A DNA stretch of 64,000 bases from assembly GCA_946902985.2 (NCBI GenBank), contig OX336399.1, positions 162,794,911 through 162,858,910 on the forward strand, read 5' to 3'. Numbering within the stretch: position 1 is the stretch's first letter; the number at the start of each line of letters is the position of its first letter. The position numbers were made by a program, and so were the translations under genes. Of this stretch, positions 9,599-20,710 are shown one piece after another. A model generated the notes under the pieces. It did not search any database. It was given only the letters and a program-made list of their open reading frames with translations, and was not told the DNA's origin. The stretch is from Meconema thalassinum (lineage: Eukaryota > Arthropoda > Insecta > Orthoptera > Tettigoniidae).

Positions 9599-10466
9599 GG
9601 TTGGTTGGTTCCTCAGTCTAGGGGCTGCGGCAACGCGGTCATGTAGCCCCGTGTACTTTGGGTGTGTGTGTAGAATCTGTCTGATAACCGGTGTTAATTG
9701 TGATGGCTGTATTAGTGTGTGTTGTATCTGTTTTTTTAAATTCAAGTAAGGACTGCAGGCATTCGATTTTCAAGTAGTTCCAACTCTTGCTACCAAACGC
9801 CACCGTCAACGACCAAATAGTTCTGAACTTGGTTACTAGATGCCACCGCAGTTGACTCTTGGCGACGAACTTTGGAACCTAAGAGCGTTGGTCAAATCTA
9901 ACCTATAATTTAGCTCCACGCAAGTGTAATTACTTTGTAGCCTCCGTGGCTTAGGCGGCAGCACGCTGGTCTCTCACCGCTGGGTCCGTGGTTCAAATCC
10001 CGGTCACTCCATGTGAGATATGTGCTGGACAGAACGGAGGCAGACAGGTTTTTCTCCGGGTACTCCGGTTTTCCCTGTCAAAATTTCATTCCAGCAACAC
10101 TCTCCACTATCATTTCATTTCATCTGTCATTCATTTAATCATTGCCCCAGAGGAGTGCGTCAGGCCTCGGCAGCCGGCACAGTTCATATCCTCGCCGCTA
10201 GATGGGGGCTTCATTCATTCCATTCCTGTCCCGGTCGGAGACTGGAAGCAGGCTGTGGATTTTCAAGTGTAATTACTTTAGTGAAAGGTTCTTTATCATG
10301 CCATAAATCTATGACATGGGACCGACGGCTTTACTTCCCCTCCGAAGGAAGGCATACTGAGGGATTTTTAACACTCTTAAAAAATCCGGCGACTTCGGCC
10401 GGGTTTGAACCCGCGACCTTGGGCATAGAAGCTCAGCATGCAACCAACTACGCCACCGAAGCCGCA
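9599..10466 (-). mobile_element. SINE family A, full length, carrying a nested SINE B
   Basis: Minus-strand copy: head at about 10466-10390 (B box read as GGGTTTGAACCC on the plus strand), 3' end at 9599. Flanks CTACCAAATGTT at 9587-9598 and 10467-10478 are a perfect 12-bp target duplication. SINE B (9937-10263) is inserted within it. Confidence 0.9.
9937..10263 (+). mobile_element. SINE family B nested in SINE A
   Basis: Complete family B copy, flanked by 16-bp duplications CAAGTGTAATTACTTT at 9921-9936 and 10264-10279 that are SINE A sequence. It is therefore younger than the SINE A copy around it. Confidence 0.92.
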
Positions 10467-10578
10467 CTACCAAATGTTAATTTTGTACTTGTCAATATAT
10501 CTAAAAAATAATGTTCAAAATGCATAGCCTAAATACACATTTCTTCATTTTTTAACATTTAGTTTCTTTTGTCTACAG

Positions 10579-10876
10579 AGTGATGAAGTCGAGTCCACCT
10601 GTCAGTATGTATGCGTCGTGCCCGCAACTTGAGGACGCCAAAGAGGCAGCACTTATGGAGCAGCAAGCCCTGCAGCACATCACTGCCAAGTATGACTCGT
10701 ACCAGGGCCTGCTGGAACGCCGTCGGAAGTGCTCTGTGGACGGTAGCGAAACAGCCACGGATATCAGCAGCAGCAGTGGTGGCAGTGCGGGAACTGAATC
10801 TTCAGAGAACGAGGGACAGGTCACAGATCATGAGCGACTACAGGTCGAGAGTTTCTTCCGCAGTTTGAAGACCCAG
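10579..10876 (+). CDS. host gene, internal exon (acidic, Ser-rich region)
   Basis: Bounded by acceptor TTTTGTCTACAG (ending 10578) and donor CAG|GTAAGC (10877). The open frame gives 99 codons ending in phase 0; one base at the 5' end completes a codon from an upstream exon not seen. The sequence begins around VMKSSPPVSMY, contains a likely helix (EDAKEAALMEQQALQH), a Ser/Gly/Glu-rich low-complexity segment and ends VESFFRSLKTQ. The next phase-compatible exon is 18091-18645, giving a 7.2-kb intron rich in transposons. The protein family is not recognised from this part. Confidence 0.7.
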
Positions 10877-11528
10877 GTAAGCTATGTGAACGGGGCAGGG
10901 GCGTATATACAATTTTTTCCGGGAGGGAGCTGACTATTCTGGAAAATTGTGAGTATACTCAGGGGATTGTCATCGCAAAATACCCAGAAATATCAACCAA
11001 TATCTTAGAGCATATAACTTTGTGTAATTATTTTAGATAAGAGTTAATTGTAAAATTCTAAGTTTATATAGCCTAGAATTAGTGGCAATACAAAAAAGGT
11101 GTAAAATACAACACACAAATAAAATGTTATACTTAATGAATGTTCTATTAGGCTATGGGGTATGAATGGCAAATATATAAATATTTGTCAATTTATTAAT
11201 CCCAAAGGTAGGCCTAAACAGTTTTTTTTTATTTTTACAAATTGATAATTTATTTCTCAAAAGTACCGTACTGTGGAATTCTCAGTTTTGCCTCACAAGG
11301 CTGAGTGTCAAACCCTCAGACCTGAATTAATATTTCTCGGCAGAGAATTCGGACCTCCTAGAATACTAGCTTCTACACCACGAGGTAGTCTAATGTCAAT
11401 CTTAGCCAATAAGTTAAGATTAGCGTACAACCAAATTTACAATTATTTTATGCTTTTACCAAAGCAACACATTCTTAATTTTTATTGGCTTTTTTCGGGG
11501 GTGCTGGAGCCCCCACAGCTCCTCCCCT
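10877..11528. other. intron sequence, nothing recognised
   Basis: AT-rich start of the host-gene intron before the mariner-like element; no motif recognised. Confidence 0.4.
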
Positions 11529-11532
11529 TATA

Positions 11533-13395
11533 CCGGGTGATTCACCTAAAACTTGCACTGTAAATATTTCTGAAATGGAAGGTGATATTGATATGCGGTT
11601 TTAACCTAATGAAATTGTAACCAAGGGCTCGTATTTGTAGCTGATACACTGATTTTTATAATTTTTAGAAAGTGGTTTTATTTACTACAATTACAATTTT
11701 TTAAATGGAACAATACCCATTGACATTAAAAAAATAAAAGTAGAACAAATTAGAATACCAATGGTGTCTTTTGCACGATTCTAGTGCAAGTAGTTTACGA
11801 GATATTGTTATTTGTACACAATGGGACAATGCCTAGGACAAACTAAAGAAAAACAAATGTGAATGAAGTAATTCTGTGGTTTCTGACAAGTACAGTGTAC
11901 CCTCAAAGCTTGTGTTCAAAATGACGACCACCAGCCTCAATACAAGCTTCCAGTCTGCTATGTAAAGATTGCTGCACACGTTCTAGCATTTCAGAGGAAA
12001 TTTCAGCGCAGGCAGCAGTAATACACCGTTTCATATCATCTGGTGTAGTTGGTATGTCCTTGTAGACAGTGTCTTTTAGCTTCCCCCACAGAAAAAAGTC
12101 TAAAGGAGTCAAATCTGGTGAACAGGCCGGCCAAAGTACAGGTCCCCTTCGTCCAATCCAACGATTTGGAAACAATCCGTGAAGATAATCTGTAGTAATT
12201 CGTGCACTATGGGCCGGACAGCCATCATGTTGATACCACAGGTTCCTCCTAGTCTGAAGCGGAATGTCTTCTAACATCTGTGGAAGATGGTCTGTTAGGA
12301 GGTTGAGGTACTTGCACGAATTCAGTGTTCCTTCTACGAAAAAGGGACCTATGATGTGATGGTTCACTATTCCACACCAGACGTTTACACTCCATGGACG
12401 CTGTCGTTCTACTTGACGCAGCCAATGGGGATTTTCAACAGACCAATAGTGCATGTTTCTAAGATTGACTTGGCCATGATTAGAAAATGTTGCTTAATCA
12501 GTAAACAAGATACATGACGAATCTGGAGTATCACGTCTTAATGCCCATGTACAAAAGTTAACACGATTCTCAAAATCATTACCATGCAGCACTTGATGGA
12601 GAGAGATGTGATACAGATGGAACTTATGACGATGGAGAATGCGTAGTACACTTGCCTGACTCATGCCGCTTCCATGTGCAATTGCACGGGAACTAATTTG
12701 TGGATCTACTGCAACAGCAGCCAGAACCTTAATTTCTCCGTCTTCTCCAGTCACTTGTTTGTCTCTGTTACGTTTTCTAGGCGTTATACTACCACACCAC
12801 TTTCACGTAATTGATTGAAAAGGTTCACAAATAATTGCCGAGATGGTTGACGTCTAATGGGATATGTTTCCGCGTACACGGTACAAGAACGAACGGCATT
12901 CTTCCTACATTCGCCATAAACCATGAGCATGTCGGCTTTTTCTGCAATGGTAAATCTCATCCTGCAAGCACGTCCTACTACTTGAAGTATCACACAATAA
13001 CTAACTGGAAAGTCGCAGTGCACTCAGTGTACACAAACCACAACCTCAACAAACATAACAACATCGTAACCTCGCCACTAAGCACTTGGTTGTTAGTGCG
13101 TACAATTTTCAAATAACAATCAATATCTCGTAAACTACTTGCACTAGAATCGTGCACAAAACACCATTGGTATTCTAATTTGTTCTACTTTTATTTTTTT
13201 AATGTCAATGGGTATTGTTCTATTTAAAAAATTGTAATTGTTGTAAATAAAACCACTTTCTAAAAATTATAAATATCAGTGTATCAGCTACAAATACGAG
13301 CCCTTGGTTACAATTTCATTAGGTTAAAACCGCATATCAATATCACCTTCCATTTCAGAAATATTTACAGTGCAAGTTTTAGGTGATTCACCCTG
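11533..13395 (-). mobile_element. mariner-like DD41D element with long inverted repeats
   Basis: Ends C(C/A)GGGTGA(T/A)TCACCT sit between duplicated TA (11531-11532 and 13396-13397). The inverted repeats are unusually long, ~285 bp (11533-~11818 and ~13113-13395), and nearly identical. The interior holds a broken transposase gene on the minus strand. The element lies in the host-gene intron, antisense to the gene. Confidence 0.88.
11903..12960 (-). pseudogene. DD41D mariner transposase, broken by one stop and one frameshift
   Basis: The N-terminal helix-turn-helix part begins near 12960 (MRFTIAEKADML). A frameshift near 12785 separates it from the next part (TPRKRNRDKQVTGEDGE). A TAA at 12494-12496 directly follows the first catalytic Asp (ILFTD-stop). 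The rest runs on in frame to 11903 with the second Asp in YQHDGCPAHSA and the third in SPDLTPLDFFLW; 41 residues lie between them, which defines the DD41D group. All catalytic residues remain, so decay is light. Confidence 0.85.
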
Positions 13396-13746
13396 TATAC
13401 TCCCCTGGAACGGGGAGAGTTCTTCAATATTTATTAATCTGCATACATCGCACGGAAAGCTGTTTCTTCTTATTTTGCCACGGATATTGACGCTAATTGC
13501 ATCCAGGAAACACCGCATTCGCACTTTAGTAAGGATATTTTCAACTAAAAACAAACTTTGGAACAATAAACTGACGAAAACATTAGTCGCCATGTTGGAA
13601 AAGGCAATGTTGAGGGCCAACTTCACTTCACCGCACTCCCCTGAAGTTACTGTATGCACTTAGGCAGTGGCGATTCCTCCATGTAAGACATGAGGATCAT
13701 CCTACAGTCAGCTCTCAGCTGTAACTGTTTTAAACAATTAAATTGA

Positions 13747-14070
13747 ATGAAAATCCACAGCCTGCTTCCAGTCTCCGACCGGGTCAGGAATGGAATGAAT
13801 GAAGCCCCCATCTAGCGGCGAGGATATGAACGTGCCGGCTGCCGAGGCCTGACGCACTCCTCTGGGGCAATGATTAAATGAATGACAAATGAAATGATAG
13901 TGGAGAGTGTTGCTGGAATGAAATTGTGACAGGAAAACCGGAGTACCCGGAGAAAAACCTGTCTGCCTCCGTTTTGTCCAGCACAGATCTCACATGGAGT
14001 GACCGGGATTTGAACCACGGACCCAGCGGTGAGAGGCCGGCATGCTGCCGCCTAAGCCACGGAGGCTTAC
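13747..14070 (-). mobile_element. SINE family B, full length
   Basis: Minus-strand copy flanked by a perfect 19-bp duplication (13728-13746 and 14071-14089, starting TTTTAAACAATT). The perfect flanks suggest a recent insertion into the host intron. Confidence 0.92.
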
Positions 14071-14257
14071 TTTTAAACAATTAAATTGATTGTTTTGTAA
14101 AATAGTCTTTTAGGCTACCTTTTGCACCCTTTCATTAAGCTCTGTCTGACTGTCATTGTCAGTACTTATAACGTAGTTCTACATTTCACCCCTATATGGG
14201 TGAAGTGTGACCTTCACCGTCCGGAGGAGAGAGCCGAGTAAGGAAGCCTTGCATCCT

Positions 14258-15557
14258 CAAAGCAAATAGCTTATAAAGATAATAGCGGAAACTCCTCGCC
14301 AAAACAGGAGACAGCGCTCTCCAGCACCCCCTAGCGGTCCGAGTTGGCAACGTAAGACCAGCTGATTTACAACTGTGAGATCCAACCAAACAATTATAAG
14401 AAATTATTGACCTGTGGATGATCTAATTATCCAATTGTAATGGTTGGTACGGGGAGTATTTGTGCCATATATGGCTGTAATAATTATAAACAACAAAGTG
14501 ACCCAAAATCTTTCTTCAGGTTCCCAAGGAATTATTGTAAACAAGCCTACCATTACACTGATATAGTTCGGTTTTCTTTTAATACAGAATGCTTTTACAG
14601 TATAATTTAGCATATTTTAGCCTGTTCTTTATATATTTATAGATGCACGCTGTGGGTTATTCGAAGCCGAAGAGCTGACTTAGATGACGGATTGAAAAGG
14701 AATGGCCCAGAACATTTAAACAGAACTCATGTTGTATGCTCAGACCACTTTGTGGAGAAAGATTTCAGGAACAAAAACTTGTTAAGTCATGGGTAAGATC
14801 TTTGTAGGTTGTTGATAGTAGGCCTAATGTTAATATTGAAATAACAGCCTTTATAAAACTTGGTGACTACGGTACAGTAGGCCTAAAATTTAACATGCTT
14901 CAATATTTCCGATCGAAAGTGTACGTAGTTATTTATTGTTGTTATAAAGGGCGGAACAGCGAGGTCATCTGCCTATAAAGTGTACGAATTGCACTATTAA
15001 AGCTAAGGAGGTTGGTGTAATCTAACAAGTTCAGAAACACAAATTTTAATTTTACTGCCTTTATTAGGAAATATACAGTATAAGAAGGTAACTGTTTTTT
15101 TAATGTAATTAAGCGTGTTCAACTCGTTTTTAAATACCAGTATGTCAAAAAGGATAGATTAAAACCAATGTGCTAATATTTCCTTGTAATTATCAGTATT
15201 TGGCCTGGTGCAGTGCCTTCAGTTCTACTGCCTATGGCAAAGCAAACCATATGCAGAAGCAGTCCAGTATTTTTTAGAATTCTATATAAATATTGTACAG
15301 AACCAAGCATCTTTTGTTTCTTTTAACACAAATCTTTAAATTATTTGCTGCCTAAATATCAAGCCGAGACATATATGTTAACTTCACAATGCAATTTCGG
15401 TCGGTGCGCACTCAAAAATGCTAGCTGTTGGTAGCAAGGGGAGTAATGCTGTCAACTCGCACCAAGAGATGGCACTGTGGTCGCTGTCTCCAAACGAGCG
15501 CATGCTTTTACGGTCGAGTTTCCGCTATTATCTTTATAAACTATTTGCTCAAAGTAC
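14258..15557 (+). mobile_element. THAP-containing element between inverted repeats (possibly P-element-like)
   Basis: About 14258-14350 and 15445-15557 are inverted copies sharing GCAAATAG(C/T)TTATAAAG, ATAATAGCGGAAACTC and GGAGACAGCG. Between them on the plus strand lie two THAP-domain exon-like segments. THAP domains form the DNA-binding N-terminus of P-element transposases, so a P-type transposon remnant is the simplest reading. No 8-bp duplication was found and the true outer ends may lie further out. Confidence 0.45.
14440..14792 (+). pseudogene. THAP zinc-finger domain in two exon-like parts
   Basis: Part 1 starts at ATG 14440: MVGTGSICAIYGC then SFFRFPRNY, the C-x4-C and FRFP motifs of a THAP finger. 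Part 2 (14643-14792) reads CTLWVIRSRRADL then THVVCSDHFVEKDF, the W and C-x2-H half of the same finger. A GT near 14538 and an AG at 14641-14642 could bound an intron, and GTAAGA follows part 2 at 14793. With those sites the phases do not agree, so either splicing differs or a base was lost. No catalytic domain follows. Confidence 0.6.
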
Positions 15558-16427
15558 GTGTTTATAGCTTTAGAAATGTATGGGATCCCTTGAGGTGGAA
15601 GGGGCAGGTTTGGTCTGTTTAATGGCGCTCTGAGGACGTCGACTGAGATCCTCTAGTCTCGCTATTGGTCGAATGTAAACCAACACTACGGGCTTATTGG
15701 TTACGATTTCGCGCGGTCAGAATCGATAGTCTGTTTTCAGCGTGTGCATCTTTGGAGTGGTTTTCGTTTGTATTGTATTGCGTAATGTGTTCGTAATAGT
15801 GGTGTGCGACTGAATAATTGATATTAGACTCAATTTAGCCCTGCTATAATAATTATCTTCGTCCTACACATTATACAAAAATAAGCAGTCGCCACAGCAC
15901 TTAGGTCCGGTGGATGTTATTAGCCTTTCAAGATATGACTGCTGCTGAACTTGGCTGCGCCAGCGTTTGTTGATAATGCAGTAAAATCTCCCTTCAACGG
16001 AATCGAATGGGACTCACAATTTGTTCCGTTAAAGATAAGTTTCCGGTTAACGGAGGTAGGTCACCCTACGCTAAAATGGGCATTCTGAGAAAAAATTAAA
16101 TGGAGTACATACCTTATTCAGTGTTGTATTGACATATTTCTGCTACGAACTTTTTATTCTTTGTGTTAAGATCGAGCACAACTCTAGCTTTCGAAGCCAT
16201 AATGACGAGGGACCCTGGTTTATATTAAAAGGGCTCAAAGCGGTGAAATAAAAAAAGTGAGGTGTAAGTGTACTTAATAACTAGTCTATACGTACAGTGC
16301 ATTGATTGGTTAAATAATGAACACTATTAGAAACATTTGGAGGAATAACCAACAATTTATTCTAGGTTCTTCCTCTCTCTCCCCCCGAAAATAAAATCTA
16401 AATTTCAAATGAATTATATTTTTTGGA
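15558..16427. other. intron sequence, nothing recognised
   Basis: No coding motif or complete repeat recognised downstream of the THAP remnant. Confidence 0.3.
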
Positions 16428-16437
16428 TTAAATACAT

Positions 16438-17020
16438 GGTTGGTTCTTTCGTTTAGGGGCTGCGACAATGCGGTCATGTAGCCCCATGTAATTTGTCTGA
16501 TAACCGGTGTTAATTATGATGTCTGTATTAGTGGGTGTTATCTGTTTTTAATTCAAGTAAGGACTGCAGACGATAATTTCAAGTAGTTCCTACTTTTGCT
16601 ACTGTCCACAGCACCTAGCTTGTGGACATGGCTACTAGATGCCATCGCAGTCAGCACCTGCTGGTAAACGTTGAAACTAATATATAGCGTTGCATGAAGT
16701 ACTGAGGGCCTTATGAAGGGATGGGAAGAGTGGGAGAGTTAGGCAAGGAAGAGGGAAGGAGGCGGCCGTGGCCTTACGTTAGGTAGTCGACCATCCCGGC
16801 ATCAATTCTAACCTACAAATTTTGGCTTCACACAAGTGTAGTTAGTGGAAGGTTCCTTTTCATGTCATAAATCTATGATGTGGGACATCCCCTTCGAAGG
16901 AAGGCATACTGAGGGATTTTTAACGCTCTTAAAAAAATCCGACGACTTCGGCCAGGTTTGAACCCTCGACGTTGGGCATAGAAGCTCAGGATGCTACCAA
17001 CTACGCCACCGAAGCCGCCG
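16438..17020 (-). mobile_element. SINE family A copy containing a SINE C segment
   Basis: Minus-strand family A copy flanked by TTAAATACAT at 16428-16437 and 17021-17030. About 100 bp in its middle (16696-16800) matches family C (GGCGGCCGTGGCCTTACGTT) instead of family A, with no duplication around that segment. Confidence 0.85.
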
Positions 17021-17190
17021 TTAAATACATAACCTCACATTTACTTCAACAATCTGCATGCCTACCATAGTCCTTTTCTTACTAACTCTTGAAACTTATG
17101 TTGTTCCCAAAGTATAAGCAGAGCATTGTTTCCATGATTTCAGAATTTCAACCAATCAAGCTCGAGAAGGGACTTCGTTATCCCGTATCT

Positions 17191-17572
17191 TTTTTTTTTT
17201 TTTTTTCGTTATTGTTTTATCCTCCAGGGTTGGTTTTTCCCACGGACTAAGCAAGGGATCCCACCTCTACCGCCACCGAGGGCAGTGTCCTGGAGCTTGA
17301 GACTCTGAGTCGGGGGAGAGTGACTAGCACTTCTCCCAGGCGGCCTCACCTGCAAAGCGAACAGGGGCCTTATGAGGGGGATGGGAGGAGTGGGGGGATA
17401 GGGAAGGAGGCGGCCGTGGCCTTACGTTAGGTACCATCCCGGCATTTGCCTGGAGATGAAATGGGAAACCAATTCGAGGATGTCTGAGGTGGGAAATCGA
17501 ACCCCCTCTACTCATTTGGACCACCCGAGGCTGAGTAGACCTCTTTCCAGTCTTCATAGCACTTTTCAAGTG
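17191..17572 (-). mobile_element. SINE family C, head missing
   Basis: A poly-T run (17191-17206) is the reversed A-tail. The body matches 4865-5270 in reverse, including the second B box region, but the first tRNA-like head is absent. It abuts a plus-strand SINE A at 17573. Confidence 0.8.
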
Positions 17573-17875
17573 GTTTCGGTGGCGTGGTTTGTAGCATGCT
17601 GAACTGCTGTGCCCAAGATAGCGTGTTCAAACCCGGCCGAAGTTGTCGTTTTTTTAAGAGCGTTAAAATCCTTCAGTATGCCTTCCTTCGGAGGGGATGT
17701 AAAGCCGGTGGTCCCATGGCATGTAAAAGATCCTTCCACAGACTAAACTTGTGTGAAGCAAAATTTCTAGGTTAGATTTCGTTGGAACGCTCTATCAAAG
17801 TTCCAACGTTCACCACTAGGTATCAGTGATATCTGGTAGCGAAAGTTGGAACTACTTTGAGCGGAACTTGTAGAT
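17573..17875 (+). mobile_element. SINE family A, 3'-truncated
   Basis: Head GGTTTCGGTGGCGTGG with B box GTTCAAACCC; the body follows the other copies to about 17875 and then stops without the usual 3' end. Confidence 0.75.
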
Positions 17876-18090
17876 CACCCTATGGGTGTCTGCTTGAAGC
17901 AGCTACAGCCTCTGGTAAGCCAACATGTCCTCAGACACTCCCGGCACTAACGATAAATAAAAACCACTTTTCAAATTTCATGGCAAAGCTGGGAATCGAT
18001 AATTATCATCAAATGCTAAAAATTATTGTGTGATTATTTTCATAGAAATACAAATTGGATTGATATTCAACATTTTATTTTCTGTTCTAG

Positions 18091-18645
18091 GTTTTTGTGT
18101 GTGGTTCTCTGGCCAACCTGTACATCGGTTCCACAGCTATGGAGGGAAACTGGGAGCTACAGCATACGGGAATCCCAGTCCTCATCCTCGACAGCGGAGA
18201 AACTCGTTCGAGAGACAAGCGGCGTATACAGATCGTTCTGGCAGAGCGCGGCACATGTTTCACCTTGTGGCGGGACACCATCGACAATCTTACCTCGTAT
18301 CGAGTGGCAGGACAAGCATTCCATACTATGCATCTATCATCCGATCACACTCGCCTCATCGGCCTCAGCTTCGACTGTGTCAACTCTGCGGCAGAAATGT
18401 GGAGCCACGTGGAACGCCTCACATCGTCACCAGAGAATATAAGTCTGTCCGTTCCTGGAAGACGCAATCGCAAGCCACGTCGCGTGCCTAAACCTCCACC
18501 TCTACCAGCAAAATCACACATCTCGCAACCTTGCTGCTTTCAACACATCACGAGCGTAGATGTTGGTGATCGCAGTCGGTATTTCTCTCTTCAGACCCTA
18601 GTCCCTGTCTTGCCCGCGCAGAAAGAGCAAGGCACCGAGTTATAA
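18091..18645 (+). CDS. host gene, terminal exon: PH/EVH1-like region plus CRIB-like motif
   Basis: Acceptor TTTCTGTTCTAG ends at 18090; the exon opens in phase 0, matching the donor at 10877, and runs 184 codons to TAA (18643-18645). Exon residues 1-112 alternate predicted strands (VFVCGSLANLYIG, IPVLILDSGE, RRIQIVLAERG) and end in a helix (NSAAEMWSHVERL), the layout of a PH/EVH1-type fold. A basic, proline-rich stretch (123-141) precedes ISQPCCFQHITSVD (144-157), matching the first half of the CRIB consensus ISxPx(2-4)FxH but lacking its second His and Gly. This order recalls WASP-type Cdc42/Rac effectors. The fold and partner are inference; the exact family is not recognised. Confidence 0.75.
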   Translation, partial: VFVCGSLANLYIGSTAMEGNWELQHTGIPVLILDSGETRSRDKRRIQIVLAERGTCFTLWRDTIDNLTSYRVAGQAFHTMHLSSDHTRLIGLSFDCVNSAAEMWSHVERLTSSPENISLSVPGRRNRKPRRVPKPPPLPAKSHISQPCCFQHITSVDVGDRSRYFSLQTLVPVLPAQKEQGTEL

Positions 18646-18692
18646 ACAAAGGAGCAGGACTTTCGTATTTGACATTAAAAGATAATGAGGAC

Positions 18693-18698
18693 AATAAA
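18693..18698 (+). promoter_or_regulatory. candidate polyadenylation signal of the host gene
   Basis: AATAAA 48 bp after the stop codon of the terminal exon. Other AATAAA-like sites exist downstream, so the true 3' end is not fixed. Confidence 0.4.
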
Positions 18699-18997
18699 CA
18701 GACAGAAATTATTCTGTCTTTGGACTAGATACAATTGAATGTATCACATACATTTTTGTGCCTACACTAAAAATTGGTTTATTACCGTACTTCATATTTA
18801 TATGTTTATATATTCAGCAAGCTGCACAACAGGTTTCACTGCAGCTTGACAGCTTCTTCAGGTGTCGACTAATGACTGAGCTCACTTTTGTTCTCTGATG
18901 GTCTTGGTTTCCCCCTTGTGATGTCCAGTGTTAAATAGTCTGACAGTTCTACATACATTAATGTCACGAGTGATACCCATCATTATGTTAGTTATCA

Positions 18998-19415
18998 TCA
19001 TCATCATCATCCTGAACCAACTCCAGTTGCCCGGGTGTGGTATATGAGCCCCGTCCATTTCATCCTGTCCTTGTACCACTCCTCCTCCACCAACTTGTCC
19101 CAATCATGACCTCTCAGCAGTACATCGTTCTTGACTGTATCTATCCACTTCTTTCGTGGCCTTCCCACGGGTCGTCTTCCTTCTACTTTTCTCGCAAATT
19201 CCTTCCGTACAGTTCTGTTTGCTGGCATCCTCTTCATGTGACCAAACCGCTTCAGTCTTGAGATCTGGATCTTATTGAGGAGAGCATCATCTATTCCTAC
19301 TTCTTCTCTAATCTAGTCTTTCCTGGTTTTCTGAATCATGGTACGCAGGAATTTCATTTCGGCTGCCTTGAGTTTAGAGTTATCTCTATTGGTTAGTGTT
19401 GTGGTTTCGAGACTG
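18998..19415 (-). pseudogene. RTE-like LINE 3' end, 5'-truncated
   Basis: Minus-strand frame includes LKAAEMKFLRTMIQKT, an in-frame stop, then LLNKIQISRLKRFGHMKRM, GRRPVGRPRKKWIDTV and a stop followed by a (TGA)n tail (ATCATC at 18998-19010 on the plus strand). The GRPRKKW motif and trinucleotide tail are those of the RTE group, related to the longer copy at 28792. The reverse transcriptase core is missing. Confidence 0.8.
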
Positions 19416-20700
19416 TGTATGTCTGTATGTTAGTTATACTGCTATTAATACCTGATGGCGCAAAACCTCAGCTGCGCACACAACGAATCTCATATGAGGG
19501 CGAGTCCATGTGCTTCAGCGTGATTGATAGGGGAGAAACGTTCTCTTCGCTCCTCGGTACAGAAGTGTTCGCGTCAGCTCTTGGTATCTGTAATTGTATT
19601 GCGAGTTAAGATCTCAAGTGACAAAATGTGTGGCGACTGCTGGAGAAAAGTAGTTTTGTTTCGCTCTCAGTAGCACAGCAACAGTGCCCCCCTCCCCAAG
19701 CCCTCGAGTTCGTATAGGTCTGCGCTATCATGTATTATTTGCTCTCTAACTCTCACCACTGAGCTCAATTACTTGTTAGCACTTGAGGAAGCTGTCATGT
19801 ATTATAGAAACTAGTAGTGCCGCCTACTGAATATTTAAGATACTAGTATGATGAGTTGTAACAATAAATGAGTGTTCTTTCAAATGAACAAGGTGAAGAA
19901 CAATATGTGTAAAATATTACGCAGAGCAAAGAAAACTATGTGATGAAATGATTCACTCGTGTGACAACAAATACATGTTGCCAACAGAAGCCAAAGACTG
20001 TGTTTTAACAGATGAGTCAGAGCTATGAGCTTTTAACTGGGAACGAGGTACTTCTGAGACAGTTAAGTTCCTAGAGATTACTGCAACACGTTTCTTTTGA
20101 ATGAAATCACAACAGTGACTGAAGTATGAGGGACCAATGTTGTGATCGGTTTAATTTTTATTATTGTAATGTACAGTAACTTACATTATATCTTTGGGCA
20201 GCTGCCTTAACAAACATAGACTAGAATAGACAAAGAAAACGGCAGGCGAGATGTTTGTTAAAACTGAATATAATTGTGTCATTTTATAGTATTTTACATT
20301 GATGCACATGGCAAGTATTTTAAGTGAGCTGTTTATTATAGCTTGGACTTAGAATTGTTTTTTCGTCTCATATTCATTTATGAAGTTATACTCCTGTTAT
20401 TAGACTAGAAACTCTTCCCCCTCCCTGCTGTACCCTTATAATTAGTCATGCATTGTTAACATCTTATTCACAGTTCATTAATCAAGTACAAATGTCATTA
20501 ATAAACTTAATTGAGCATTCATAATTCATCACTTCTCATTGTAATAAAACTGATCCTTTCTGTGATATGCAAAATTTTGGTCTTCATCATATTTCCACCC
20601 ACTTGATGTTTAGACAATATTTTGTGATGCAACGAAGCCTCTTTTAAAACAAATTAAATTAGGTAAACTGCATAAGAATGAATGATTCTATGAGGACTGT
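19416..20700. other. intergenic, nothing recognised
   Basis: AT-rich DNA with no supported coding region, inverted repeats or SINE head. Confidence 0.35.
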
Positions 20701-20710
20701 TTTTTAAGTA

